Assembly (NCBI GenBank): GCA_900768185.1
Contig: CAAGCB010000028.1
Coordinates: forward strand, 1 to 64,000
Direction: 5' to 3'
DNA: 64,000 nucleotides
Source of the DNA: Alphaproteobacteria bacterium
GTDB lineage: Bacteria > Pseudomonadota > Alphaproteobacteria > CAAGCB01 > CAG-977
This document shows, piece by piece, positions 6,980 through 15,763 of the stretch. Numbering within the stretch: position 1 is the first letter of the stretch; the number at the start of each line of letters is the position of its first letter. The notes beneath the pieces were generated by a model. The model was not told where the DNA came from. It did not search any database and saw nothing but the letters and a program-made list of their open reading frames with translations. The position numbers and the translations under genes were made by a program.

Positions 6980-8032
6980 TCAGCCCAAAATGCCGGAAAC
7001 GCTGTGGAACAGACCGTCGTCGGGGGATTTGACCTGAGAAACGGCGGCGGGCAAAGCCGTGATTTCGTCGGGACCGCCGTCTTCGTACCGGCAGACGGTC
7101 ACGTTCAGTCCGTTCCAGACTTCAAACATGTCTTCGGCATTGATGATGGTGCCTTGGCGAATGACAACCATCGGTTTGATTTCCATGCCGCGGGCGTCAC
7201 CCGTCAACATGGGCGCCAAAGCGTCGCGGGCGTTCAAAACAATGCGGACGGGCGAAATGCGATGATTGCTTTCGGAAAACCACAGCGGTTCCTCGTCGTT
7301 GAAGCGTTCTTCGTCCGCCAGCCAATCGCCGCTTTCCGAATCGATCAGGCACAACAGGATATGATTCGCGGCGACGGCGGCAAAGTCGATTTTTTTGCCC
7401 GCGATTTTTGCGTCCGAAATCAGACGATAGCCGGCGGAACGTAAAATATCCATGATTGAACCGCCGCTTTTTGCGGGGGCGGCGGAAGAATGCGCCGGCG
7501 CGGCGGCGGGCGACGCTTTGCTTTCCGAATGCGATCGGGGCTGTTCCGTCGTCTGTTGCGCGGCGGCGTGCGAATGTTTGTGTTCCTCTTTTTCCTCTTC
7601 GGGGGCTTTTTCGGGCGGCTTGATGCGTCCCGAACCCGCGCGTACGGCGGGCGGACGCGTCTGCTTATAGGATTTGCGTTTGGTCACTTTGGGCTTGGCG
7701 GCGTGCTTTTCCTTGATTTTACTGCGAATCAGGCGAATCGGAAACAGGAAAATCAGTTTCAGCCATTTCGACCACGGCACGGCGCTTAATATCGCCCAGC
7801 CCGTCAGCCAGACCGGAATCGCCGTGAACAGAACGATGACGAATGCCCATTCTTTGGGGCTTCTGATGACCCAGCCGCCTTTCCATTCCCGCAACAGATA
7901 CTGCCAATGCAACGACGACATGGGGTTGAAACACCAAAAAGCCAGCATCAGCCGCTGAATCCAGAACAGGTAGCCGCACGTCCAGATAACGAAAACAAAG
8001 AAAAAACGCGATAGGGATACAATAAATTTCAC
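6980..8032 (-). CDS. Membrane protein beside virD4, paralogue A
   Basis: A 350-residue protein with two N-terminal hydrophobic segments (about 5-33 and 60-85), a charged Lys/Glu/His/Ser-rich linker (about 105-190), and a folded C-domain (about 195-340). Between the membrane segments it carries CFNPM and W-x-x-GWVIRSPKEWAF, shared with the next gene and partly with VirD4 (CFNPM at the same relative place). The C-domain has hydrophobic strands with acidic residues, a layout recalling NERD-type nuclease-related domains, but no catalytic set could be assigned. It uses a GTG start with GGGGG seven to eight bases upstream, 13 bases after the preceding gene. An accessory subunit of the coupling complex is likely by context; I do not recognise a named family. 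Confidence 0.55.
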   Translation of the reverse strand: MKFIVSLSRFFFVFVIWTCGYLFWIQRLMLAFWCFNPMSSLHWQYLLREWKGGWVIRSPKEWAFVIVLFTAIPVWLTGWAILSAVPWSKWLKLIFLFPIRLIRSKIKEKHAAKPKVTKRKSYKQTRPPAVRAGSGRIKPPEKAPEEEKEEHKHSHAAAQQTTEQPRSHSESKASPAAAPAHSSAAPAKSGGSIMDILRSAGYRLISDAKIAGKKIDFAAVAANHILLCLIDSESGDWLADEERFNDEEPLWFSESNHRISPVRIVLNARDALAPMLTGDARGMEIKPMVVIRQGTIINAEDMFEVWNGLNVTVCRYEDGGPDEITALPAAVSQVKSPDDGLFHSVSGILG

Positions 8033-8045
8033 CGGCGCACCCCCG

Positions 8046-9116
8046 TCAAACAGTATCTTCCGTTTCCATCAGGTCGAGAATCGCCACGGCGACGGCGTCG
8101 TTCGTTTCCTGAGAAGAAGGCGGCAGGGATTTGATATATTCGATCAAAGCCCCCGAATCGGGCAGACTTTGCGTTTTAAACGCGTCGCCCATGCGCAAAA
8201 CGGAAATGTCCTGCGATTCCAAAATCGGCATCAGATCCGACACGTTTTTCAGTTCGCCGTAATCGAAAATCATACAGCAATAAACGGGAATATCGGTCAT
8301 TTGCGGTATGTTCCGCGCGAAATATTCCCGTAAAGCGTCGCGGGATTGTATCATTTCGGACAAAGGCGAGGGAACGACGCCCGCTTCGGAACGCCAGACG
8401 GGCGGAACGGCGTTTTCGTCGGGCGTCCAAACCGTTCCGGTTTCGGGCGGTTCAAACAGCAAAAACAGTCCTTCCCGCGTGATGGCGATCGTGTTGACGG
8501 AGTGGGATCCGATTTTCATGCGACGCAATACGAATATGTGTTTGGCTTCGAATTGTTTCGCCAAAGCCTCCCACAGATCGAACCGCGTTGCGGCGGGGGA
8601 TACGTTCGGCGCGACCGCGCGTGTCGACGCGACGGAATCGGGTGTGTCGCCGTGCGCTTCGATCGCGTGCTGGACGGGCGATTTTTTGCCGCGCAACTGT
8701 TCGATATGTTTAAATTCGTTCGAGGTCATTTTGATGACCTTTTGCGCCTCTTTTTTGGATTTGGGCGTTTTGTCTTCGGGACCTTTGGCGGCGGCGATGG
8801 ATTTTTCCAGCAGATGTTCCCGCTTCTTTTGTTTCCACCAGACGGCGGGCGCGTTCAACAGCGCGCGGAACAGACGCAAAACGGCGAAATAAAGGGGGAC
8901 GATCAGCAGCAAAGCGCCGAAAAAAGCGAGTTCTTTCGGCGTTTGAATAACCCAGCCGTTCTGCCATTTATTCCAAATATGCCGCCAATGTTTGGCGCGG
9001 ATCAAATCAAAGTGCCAAAGATGCAGAAAGAACCGATGTGTCGCGACGAAAAAAAACACGGCGGCAATCAGCGCGGTAACTGCCGATTGAAAGCGATTCG
9101 TCCGTTCTTTTCCCAT
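8046..9116 (-). CDS. Membrane protein beside virD4, paralogue B
   Basis: A 356-residue paralogue of the gene at 6980. Two N-terminal hydrophobic segments (about 12-35 and 62-86) flank HW-x5-KW-x2-GWVIQTPKELAF, matching the partner almost residue for residue. A basic linker (about 95-165) leads to a C-domain of about 170 residues with strands such as IFVLRRMKIGSHSVNTIAI and FLLFEPPETG, again resembling a NERD-like or restriction-like core without clear active-site residues. ATG with AAGGAA eight bases upstream. It is the first gene of the minus-strand virD4 operon, since a terminator at 9177-9206 separates it from the gene upstream. A heterodimer of the two paralogues docking on VirD4 is an inference. 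Confidence 0.55.
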   Translation of the reverse strand: MGKERTNRFQSAVTALIAAVFFFVATHRFFLHLWHFDLIRAKHWRHIWNKWQNGWVIQTPKELAFFGALLLIVPLYFAVLRLFRALLNAPAVWWKQKKREHLLEKSIAAAKGPEDKTPKSKKEAQKVIKMTSNEFKHIEQLRGKKSPVQHAIEAHGDTPDSVASTRAVAPNVSPAATRFDLWEALAKQFEAKHIFVLRRMKIGSHSVNTIAITREGLFLLFEPPETGTVWTPDENAVPPVWRSEAGVVPSPLSEMIQSRDALREYFARNIPQMTDIPVYCCMIFDYGELKNVSDLMPILESQDISVLRMGDAFKTQSLPDSGALIEYIKSLPPSSQETNDAVAVAILDLMETEDTV

Positions 9117-9176
9117 AAAAAAATTCCTTGAAGAAAAACCGTATCGTTAACTATAAAAACGATTTGTCCGAAAGTC

Positions 9177-9206
9177 AAAAAGAAAGGGAGCGAAAAGCCC
9201 CCTTTC
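9177..9206 (-). terminator. Rho-independent terminator, minus strand
   Basis: A 10-bp stem (GAAAGGGAGC opposite GCCCCCTTTC, one mismatch) with a GAAAA loop at 9182-9206; on the minus strand it is followed by a run of Ts. It ends the transcript of the basic protein gene at 9221 before the virD4 operon begins. Confidence 0.75.
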
Positions 9207-9220
9207 CATGATTTGATGTG

Positions 9221-10300
9221 TCACGCGTCTCTTCCGGACTGTCTTTGCGGCAGTTGCATTCCGCGGTTGTTCGCCTGCTGTCTGTTTCTGGACATGCCGA
9301 CGCCGCGTGCCGCCTGCAACAGATTGTCGCGCGCCGATTGGAACATTTTGACGCGTTTTTTCAACGCCGCCTTGCTCGGAGTCAGCTTGTTGATTCTTTT
9401 TTTGCAGTCGTTGATTTTCGATTTTGCCGTCTGTTTGTATTTACCGACGTCTTTCAGCATGTTTTTCACGCCCTTGGCGGCGTTTTTCGCCGCGTTTTTC
9501 GTGCCGTCGACCGCGTTTTTCGCGGCGGCTTTGGCTTGGGCTTTCCGGCGGGCGGTTTTATCCTTCGCCCCTTGTTTTTTCATAGCTTCCAATGCCTGTT
9601 TGTCGTCGCGGATCCCCTGCGCTTCTTTTTGCGCCTGAGGCGAATTTTTATAAGAGGGATTTTGCGCCATTTTTTCGTAAAAGGCGGCTTCCCTGCTCAT
9701 CGCGCCGACCTTCATCTGATCAAACGCCTGCTGATTTTTTCCCTCGGGCGTGTTGGGATATTTGCGTTTGGCGATGTCTTTTTTCGCGTCGGCTTCTTTC
9801 GCCCGCAGTTTCGTTGCTTTTTTCTGGGCGTCGCGCTGTTCTTTCGTTCCGCTTTTTTTCTGATTTTTATTCGGCGTCTGTTGGTTCGCCCGTTTGTTTT
9901 TCGCGCGCTGAGTGCGCTTTCTGGCGCATTTTTGCTTGATGGAGTCGCGAAATTCGACGCCGCGCTTCAATCCTTTGTCAATGAAGTATGCGGCGAAATC
10001 CATGTTGTTAATGAAATAATCCGCCAGATCTCCCGTCAGCCAGTTGCAGAACAGTTCGGAAATGTTACTTCCATTCAAGGGCAGGGGAAAATATTCGGGA
10101 CGCTTTTCTTCTTCTTCTGTTTTTTCTTGCGCGCCGAAGTGTCCTTGTTTTCCTTTTTTTTCCTCTTTTTTTTCTTCTTGGGCGGCAAATTCGCCGTCCG
10201 CCCGTTCCTTGCCTTCTTTGCCGTCAATCATGTTAAACGCGCCGTCCGCCTTTCCGGTCTCGACGGATTGAACTTTGTTTGCATTTTCTGTTTCAGTCAT
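9221..10300 (-). CDS. Lys/Ala-rich soluble protein of the secretion locus
   Basis: A 359-residue highly charged protein with no membrane segment. The first 75 residues are Glu/Lys-rich; about 85-130 is a more hydrophobic patch (ELFCNWLTGDLADYFINNM); the rest is basic and probably helical or disordered. Residues about 192-228 (FDQMKVGAMSREAAFYEKM and on) align without gaps to the C-terminal tail of the VirB6-like protein at 11692, so the two share a module. Start chosen at ATG 10300 with AAGGAG eight bases upstream; an in-frame codon at 10330 has no such site. It has its own terminator. Function is unknown; it could be a secreted substrate, a chaperone or a binding partner of the VirB6 tail. 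Confidence 0.6.
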   Translation of the reverse strand: MTETENANKVQSVETGKADGAFNMIDGKEGKERADGEFAAQEEKKEEKKGKQGHFGAQEKTEEEEKRPEYFPLPLNGSNISELFCNWLTGDLADYFINNMDFAAYFIDKGLKRGVEFRDSIKQKCARKRTQRAKNKRANQQTPNKNQKKSGTKEQRDAQKKATKLRAKEADAKKDIAKRKYPNTPEGKNQQAFDQMKVGAMSREAAFYEKMAQNPSYKNSPQAQKEAQGIRDDKQALEAMKKQGAKDKTARRKAQAKAAAKNAVDGTKNAAKNAAKGVKNMLKDVGKYKQTAKSKINDCKKRINKLTPSKAALKKRVKMFQSARDNLLQAARGVGMSRNRQQANNRGMQLPQRQSGRDA

Positions 10301-10400
10301 GGCTGTCTCCTTTGAAACCGCGCGGTTCACACTTTAAATATATACTATCCGTAAAAATGAATTTTGTCCAGAGTGTCATCAAAAATTCATACGGCAACGG

Positions 10401-11456
10401 TTAGACTTTCAAACTTTTCAGGTACGAAGCCAGTCGCTTGTTCACGGCGGCGGCGTCTTTGGGACCCGGTTTGATCAGACCGAAAAACTTTTTGGGCAGA
10501 CGTTCCATTTGAATGGGGGAAAAGAAGAGCGGATTCGTAATCAGAGTGTGGTACGCCTTGTCGGGTTCTTTGCGCGACAGGTTGAAATAATTGTTGATCA
10601 GCTTGCGCGCGTTGACCGGGAAACGGCGGCGTTCGATGGCTTGGATAAAACGTTGTTTCAGCGCGCGTTCGCCGTCTTCGGTTTCGCGGATTTCCTCGAT
10701 GATGCGTTTCTGTTCGTCTTCAACGTCCATCAGGTCAAGCTTTTCGTTGATGATTTGCATGTCCAGCATAATCAAGATGTACGAAATCAGGATCTGTTGC
10801 GCCACTGACAGCGAATCCTGATCCTGAATCCGCGCCATTTCGATTTGGGCGATTTTTTCCAGCGGCGTTTTGTTCGCCATCACGCGCTCCATGCCCATGA
10901 TAAACGGCGCCATTTCCGTAAAATCGTCCAGCATGGCGACCAACATGTCGTTGTTCACTTCGTCCAGCAGTTCCGCCGCCTGATAGTTGTCCTCGGGCAG
11001 TTCGATCATCATTTTCGGATAGGCGTAGCCTTCCTGTTTGGCGACACGTTGCGTGTACGTCCGCGCGTAGACGTACAGAACCAGCAGTTTGTCGGTGACG
11101 CGTTTGTGTTTTTCGACCTCCTCCAATATGTTGTCTGGCAGATCGTAGGACAGGCGGCGAACTTCGACGCCGTTAATTATTTTTCCGACAAAAGAGGGGC
11201 GGCGCGGGGCGTCGGAAGCCGGCGTCGGCGCGTGTTGCCGCGTCGTCGGCGCGTTTGCCGCGAACGACGGCTGAACGGGGCGGGGAACCGCAGTCGCCGG
11301 AACGTTCGGATTCGGGGCGGGGCGGCTGATCGCTTGAACGGCGGGCGCCGTTGCCGAAGGGGCGGCGACGGGGCGTTTGACCAGAATCTTTTTGACCCGT
11401 TTGACCAACACTTTCTTCATAACGGTTCTGGGGGCAGTCGGCTGTTCAGGTGTCAT
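10401..11456 (-). CDS. Unrecognised helical protein of the secretion locus
   Basis: A 351-residue soluble protein. The first 35 residues are basic (KKVLVKRVKKILVKR), residues 35-90 are Pro/Ala-rich and likely flexible, and the rest is predicted mainly helical with regular heptad-like hydrophobics (VAQQILISYILIMLDMQIINEKL). There is no signal peptide, membrane segment or catalytic motif I can name. It is the gene nearest the divergent start of the virB6 operon and is transcribed away from it, toward virD4. The position between VirB6 and VirD4 genes makes a cytoplasmic accessory or adaptor role plausible, but nothing in the sequence proves it. Confidence 0.55.
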   Translation of the reverse strand: MTPEQPTAPRTVMKKVLVKRVKKILVKRPVAAPSATAPAVQAISRPAPNPNVPATAVPRPVQPSFAANAPTTRQHAPTPASDAPRRPSFVGKIINGVEVRRLSYDLPDNILEEVEKHKRVTDKLLVLYVYARTYTQRVAKQEGYAYPKMMIELPEDNYQAAELLDEVNNDMLVAMLDDFTEMAPFIMGMERVMANKTPLEKIAQIEMARIQDQDSLSVAQQILISYILIMLDMQIINEKLDLMDVEDEQKRIIEEIRETEDGERALKQRFIQAIERRRFPVNARKLINNYFNLSRKEPDKAYHTLITNPLFFSPIQMERLPKKFFGLIKPGPKDAAAVNKRLASYLKSLKV

Positions 11457-11691
11457 TCTTTTCCGTCCGTTTGTTAAACATCACCGTCATTCTAAATAAA
11501 TATTCCGTTGAAGTCAAAAGACTTCTCCGCCATTATTAAAAAAACGGCGCGGCGTTCCGAAGGGATTAAAAATCAAAAAAGTGTCACAATTCGATGCGTG
11601 ATTTTGTATTATTCTGATTGAAAGTAGGATTCTAAAGCGGGGCGTTTTGCGATTCGTTCCGGACAAGGGGACCGCCTGAAAGGATTTCGAT
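11457..11691. promoter_or_regulatory. Divergent intergenic region of the virB6/virD4 locus
   Basis: 235 bases of AT-richer DNA between two divergently transcribed gene sets. Promoters for both directions must lie here, but no -35/-10 pair with good spacing stands out, and no clear operator palindrome was found. Confidence 0.4.
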
Positions 11692-13926
11692 ATGAAAGAA
11701 TGTGTGGGAAAACAAAGCTTTTTGAAACGGATTTTGTTCGCGTTCGCATTGGCGTTGTGCGCAACCGTCGTTCTTTCGGGTCGATCGGCGCAGGCGGAAT
11801 GTTACAGTTTGGACGCCTATACGCCTCAGAAATGGGAAAATCCGAAAGAGGAATGCAATGAAAACGAAGCCCTTTCCGAAATGATGAGAAAGTGGTGGCA
11901 GGCGCCGATGGAGGCGGTGCTTAAAGCCAGCGTCAGCGTCGGCAATTCGACGTTCAGCCGCGTCAGCGGCGGCGCGCTCAGTCTGTTGACGACGGGCACT
12001 CTGCTGTGGCTGGCGTTGCTGGTTTTGAAAGTCGTCGGCAGTATGACGGAATCCGATCCGATGGAATGGATGACGCAGGTCGGCGGCATGATGATCAAGG
12101 CCGGGATCGCCGCCGTGCTGTTGCACAAAAGGGACTTTTTCTTTTCCTATTTCTTCGCGCCGATCATTCAGGCGGGCGCGGGATTTGTCGACGCCGGCGG
12201 CGTCGATTTCGGCGGGGGCGGTCTGAGCGAAGCGTCCAGCGCGGTCATGGGGATCGCGAACAGCGTTCACGAAACGATCGGGAAGCTGACGGGCAAGGGG
12301 GATTACCTGAGCTGTATGGCGAAAATCCATATTATCGATATCGATATTATACCGGGGGATCCGTTTGGACCCTTTATCGATCCCGGGGTGTGGTCCGCGG
12401 GGTGCATGATCCGCTTTTGCGGCTGGTTTATGCTGGGGGCGTTCCCGTTCTTTTTGATGGACGCCTGTTTCCGCATGGGCGTGACCGCGGCGCTGTGTCC
12501 GCTGTTTATCGTGGCGTGGGTGTTTAAAAGCACTCGCGATTTTACGCAAAAGGGGTTCAGCGCGCTGTTGAACGTCGCGTTCATGTTCATGATTATGAAA
12601 ATCGTCGCGATGATTACGACGAACATGCTGATGTCCGCGGCGGGCATTCAAGGAATGGGCAAAAACAACGCGGTGGATTATGTTTGCAAATTCCGCTGGA
12701 TTTATATGGATAAAGATGGAGTGCAAGATCCTTGCGCCGGAAAGCCCAAGGATTTCCTGATGCCGCTGGTGTTGTTCGTCTGTTTGATTTACAGTTTGAT
12801 GCTGATGACGAAAGTCGAAGAACTTGCGGGGCATTTTTCGAGCACCAGTTTCTCCAACGACGCGTTTTTCAACGCCGCCAAAGCTACGGGCAGAGGTGTG
12901 AATAACGCCGTGACAAAGAGCGTGAACGGCGCGTTCGCGGCAAAAGACCGCTGGGATCTGCACAAGGATCGCGCCGCCGCGCGCACGGTGGAAAAAGATC
13001 GGCAGGCGCGCGAAAAGGCGAGCGCTGCGGGGCGCCCGTTCGTTCAATCGGCTAAAGAAGCCGCCAAGGTGAAAAAAGCCGAACAGCGTCTGCGTAAAAA
13101 CGGCGCCATTCGCGCGGACGGTTCCGAAACGCAAAAATACGCCAATTTGCTGAAAAACGGCAAAGCCAGAACGGCGATGAATTTGTTGGCGACGCCCGCG
13201 TCGCTGGGCAGATCCGCGTTGTCGAAACTGACGGGCGGCAAAATTTCCAGCAAGGAATTTTATAAAGACGCCAGTAACTCTTACAACGGTATGCGCGGCA
13301 AAGAGGAAGTGCAAAAACTGGATAACGTCCAAACCACTTTGGGCAACAAAGGGGCGGCGTCGAGCCAAGCGTCGACCGCGGCGCAAAAACGGCTGAACAT
13401 GTGTTCCAACGCGCGTTATCAAAACGCGCCGAAAGGACAGCGTCAGTTCGATCAGGATATGAACCAGTATTTGCAGGATACCGCCCAATACCGTTCCAAT
13501 GTGGCGAAGAATCCGAAATACGCCTCTTCCTGGCAAGGGAAAAACGAACGCGCGACGTTGCAAGACCGGGCAAGGGATTTGAACGATCGCCAGAAACAGA
13601 ACGGATTTGACGATTATATCCGCAGCGGCACAAAGGAAGACCAAAACCTGAAATTCGCGCAAAAGCGTTTTGACGAACGCACCGCCAGCGGGTATTACAA
13701 AAACAATCCCGACCAGCAGGCGTACGATTCGATGGCTTTGGGCGCCGCAAAGGAAAAGGCGGCGTACACCGATAAAATCACGCGCGATCCGTCTTACGCG
13801 TCATCGGCGGCGGGACAGAATGAGGCGAAAAAAGTATTCGATTCCGACAACACGCTGAACGATATGCGCACCGAAGCGTCCAAGAAAGGGAAAAGGATCG
13901 ACAACTTTGTTTTGACGGGTAAATAA
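11692..13926 (+). CDS. virB6: VirB6-like channel protein with long hydrophilic tail (first copy)
   Basis: A 744-residue polytopic protein. A signal-like segment (about 12-35) is followed by a cysteine-bearing periplasmic stretch, then at least five membrane segments between about 100 and 385. The stretch ALCPLFIVAWVFKSTRDF is the conserved loop of the VirB6/TrbL family and recurs in the two VirB6-like genes downstream. From about residue 400 the protein is hydrophilic and charged; residues about 586-625 and 678-713 are related repeats also present in the protein at 9221. Extended VirB6 proteins in several copies are known from Rickettsiales-type systems. VirB6 lines the inner-membrane channel. 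AAAGGA precedes the ATG. First gene of a plus-strand operon. Confidence 0.72.
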   Translation: MKECVGKQSFLKRILFAFALALCATVVLSGRSAQAECYSLDAYTPQKWENPKEECNENEALSEMMRKWWQAPMEAVLKASVSVGNSTFSRVSGGALSLLTTGTLLWLALLVLKVVGSMTESDPMEWMTQVGGMMIKAGIAAVLLHKRDFFFSYFFAPIIQAGAGFVDAGGVDFGGGGLSEASSAVMGIANSVHETIGKLTGKGDYLSCMAKIHIIDIDIIPGDPFGPFIDPGVWSAGCMIRFCGWFMLGAFPFFLMDACFRMGVTAALCPLFIVAWVFKSTRDFTQKGFSALLNVAFMFMIMKIVAMITTNMLMSAAGIQGMGKNNAVDYVCKFRWIYMDKDGVQDPCAGKPKDFLMPLVLFVCLIYSLMLMTKVEELAGHFSSTSFSNDAFFNAAKATGRGVNNAVTKSVNGAFAAKDRWDLHKDRAAARTVEKDRQAREKASAAGRPFVQSAKEAAKVKKAEQRLRKNGAIRADGSETQKYANLLKNGKARTAMNLLATPASLGRSALSKLTGGKISSKEFYKDASNSYNGMRGKEEVQKLDNVQTTLGNKGAASSQASTAAQKRLNMCSNARYQNAPKGQRQFDQDMNQYLQDTAQYRSNVAKNPKYASSWQGKNERATLQDRARDLNDRQKQNGFDDYIRSGTKEDQNLKFAQKRFDERTASGYYKNNPDQQAYDSMALGAAKEKAAYTDKITRDPSYASSAAGQNEAKKVFDSDNTLNDMRTEASKKGKRIDNFVLTGK

Positions 13927-13928
13927 GC

Positions 13929-13948
13929 GAAGGGGGAAAACCCCCTTC
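13929..13948 (+). terminator. GC-rich hairpin after the first virB6
   Basis: An 8-bp perfect stem GAAGGGGG/CCCCCTTC with an AAAA loop begins three bases after the stop. There is no T run after it, so it is more likely an mRNA-stabilising or attenuating hairpin than a full terminator, since virB6-type genes continue downstream. Confidence 0.5.
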
Positions 13949-13993
13949 CTCCGGCGGTTCGGCTGACGGGCGCATGCGAAAAGGATTCGGGAA

Positions 13994-15484
13994 ATGTTGA
14001 AAACGGTGAATGACATATTGAAACGGTTTCAAACGGCGCGATTTTTTTGCGTCCTGTTCCTGATGTTCGCGCCCGTCGTTTTGTCCGGTTGTACGGAAAG
14101 CATGTTGCAAAACGAACAGTCCCAAACCATCGCGCAAGACGCGGAGGCGGCGGCGAAGGAATGCTGGGTTTGTCCCGCGTTTAACGCCATGTTCAACGCC
14201 GTCAACAGCGCGTCGCAGTCGATTATCCGCAATGTGGCAAGGGGGGCGATCGGATTGGTCGCCGTCGGGTACGCGATTTGTCTGGCTCTGCACATTCTGC
14301 GCAACATCGCGTCGCTGCAAGAACCCAGCGCCGCCGAATTTTGGAAAGGTCTCGGCGTGCTTTCGTTCTGGGCGGCGTTGTGCGCCGGATTGTTGCGCGA
14401 TTTGGCGGGGGGCGGCACCTTTTCCGCCGTTGAAATGTTCGCCAAACCGGTGTTCGGGGGATTCGTCAACGCGGGATTGATGGTTATCAGCGGTTCGGGA
14501 TCCGGAATTTCCTGTCCCGCGGGCGGCGCGCCCGAAGTGGGCATGCTTTGTCTGGTCAAAGCCATTCAAACCAAAATGTCGGGGTTGGTCGGTTTTTCGT
14601 CCATGATCGCGACTCAGCCCATCGCGTTGGGTATTCCGGTGTGTCTGGTCGGTTTGGGGCTGTGGGTCGTTTCCTGCTATATGATGGTGTGGTTCCCGCT
14701 GTTGTTGCTGGACATCGTTTTTGATTACGGCGTATTGCTTTGCCTGACGCCTTTGTTCGTCGCGGCGTACGGTTTTTCCCAAACGCGCAGTTATACGGTG
14801 CTGGGGGTGAAAAAACTGATCGGCATCGGATTGGGCGTGGTCAGTTTCTGTATTTTCATCGGCGTTTCCGTCGCGGTTTTGAACAAATACATCGACCAGT
14901 TCCTGCCGGAACTTCGCGCCCCCGCCGGATTGATGGGGGACGCCCGTCTGCTGTATAACACGGTGATGGGAAAAGGGGTGACGGGACTGATTTTCGTCGT
15001 TTTATTCCTGCTGTTCTTTGCCAATGTCGTCTATCAGGTTATGGGGAGCGTCGGCGTTAACGCGTCGGCAGGCGCGGTGACGGCGACCAAGGGGCAAGTG
15101 AAACGAGCGGCGAACAAGGCGGCGACGTTTGCCAAAGTGGGACGTAATCTGCGCGGACAGGCAAAAGACCGCGCGGCGAAAAAACGCATGGAAGCCTTTG
15201 ATGACAAAAACAAGGAGTTGCATAAAAAAATCACGGCGGAAAAAGATCCCGCCAAAAAGAAAGCTTTGCAAAAACAACAGAACAAGTTGAAACATCAAAA
15301 CAGAAAAGACATCGACAGAATGGAGGATCGCGGCTATCTGCGCAACGGGCAGAAAACAGAAGCCTATCAAAGTCTGGGGAATAAAACGGGTGTGCGCGCG
15401 ACCGTACGCAATTTTCAGGCGGCTTTGGCGGGCGGGGAAAGCGAAGCGCGCCGCAATGAAAACCTAAACCCTGATTTGGATTGA
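13994..15484 (+). CDS. virB6: VirB6-like channel protein (second copy), lipoprotein-type start
   Basis: A 496-residue polytopic protein. The N-terminus is hydrophobic and ends in LSGC at about residues 30-33, a lipobox-like motif, so the mature protein may be lipid-anchored; this is unusual for VirB6. Membrane segments follow at about 75-98, 112-130, 210-240, 243-262, 280-305 and 335-355. The loop CLTPLFVAAYGFSQTRSY matches the PLF-(IV)-x-A-(WY) signature in the two sister genes. The last 130 residues are Lys-rich and hydrophilic, possibly cytoplasmic. It lies 67 bases after the first copy, in the same direction. The family call rests on the shared motif, hydropathy and context. Confidence 0.68.
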   Translation: MLKTVNDILKRFQTARFFCVLFLMFAPVVLSGCTESMLQNEQSQTIAQDAEAAAKECWVCPAFNAMFNAVNSASQSIIRNVARGAIGLVAVGYAICLALHILRNIASLQEPSAAEFWKGLGVLSFWAALCAGLLRDLAGGGTFSAVEMFAKPVFGGFVNAGLMVISGSGSGISCPAGGAPEVGMLCLVKAIQTKMSGLVGFSSMIATQPIALGIPVCLVGLGLWVVSCYMMVWFPLLLLDIVFDYGVLLCLTPLFVAAYGFSQTRSYTVLGVKKLIGIGLGVVSFCIFIGVSVAVLNKYIDQFLPELRAPAGLMGDARLLYNTVMGKGVTGLIFVVLFLLFFANVVYQVMGSVGVNASAGAVTATKGQVKRAANKAATFAKVGRNLRGQAKDRAAKKRMEAFDDKNKELHKKITAEKDPAKKKALQKQQNKLKHQNRKDIDRMEDRGYLRNGQKTEAYQSLGNKTGVRATVRNFQAALAGGESEARRNENLNPDLD

Positions 15485-15508
15485 TGCCGCAAAGGGGAAT
15501 GGAGCTGA

Positions 15509-15763
15509 ATGGAACGGTTGCCCAAAATTCTGCGTTATTTGATTCTTTGCGGGGTAATCATGGCGTTTCAGTCGGATTTTGTGAAAGGAATATTGCAGTC
15601 GGATTTGTTGTTTGAAATTGTTTTCGGTGTTGTTGCGGTGTTGTTGGCTGTCGCCGTCGGCTGGACGGTGAAAATTGTGAAACGCGAACGGGCTGAACAA
15701 AAGCGTGATGAAAACAACGGATTGCAGGGGAAAGGTGACGATGACGAAACATTCAACGATTAA
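15509..15763 (+). CDS. Small two-helix membrane protein in the virB6 operon
   Basis: An 84-residue protein with hydrophobic segments at about residues 8-22 and 33-55 and a charged C-terminal tail (RERAEQKRDENN). It starts 24 bases after the second virB6-like gene with AATGGAG upstream and overlaps the third virB6-like gene by 23 bases, so it is translationally coupled and clearly part of the operon. Its size and topology recall small T4SS subunits such as VirB3, but no conserved VirB3 residues were identified, so no name is given. Confidence 0.6.
   Translation: MERLPKILRYLILCGVIMAFQSDFVKGILQSDLLFEIVFGVVAVLLAVAVGWTVKIVKRERAEQKRDENNGLQGKGDDDETFND

Noticed and set aside
11632..13662. An open minus-strand frame of about 676 codons opposite the first virB6
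   Set aside because: No ribosome site, Arg/His/Phe-rich product typical of antisense frames in GC-rich genes, and virB6 on the plus strand has clear membrane topology.
15509..15763. Naming the small membrane protein VirB3
   Set aside because: Size and hydropathy are compatible, but no VirB3-specific residues were found and it lies after virB6 genes with no virB4 nearby.
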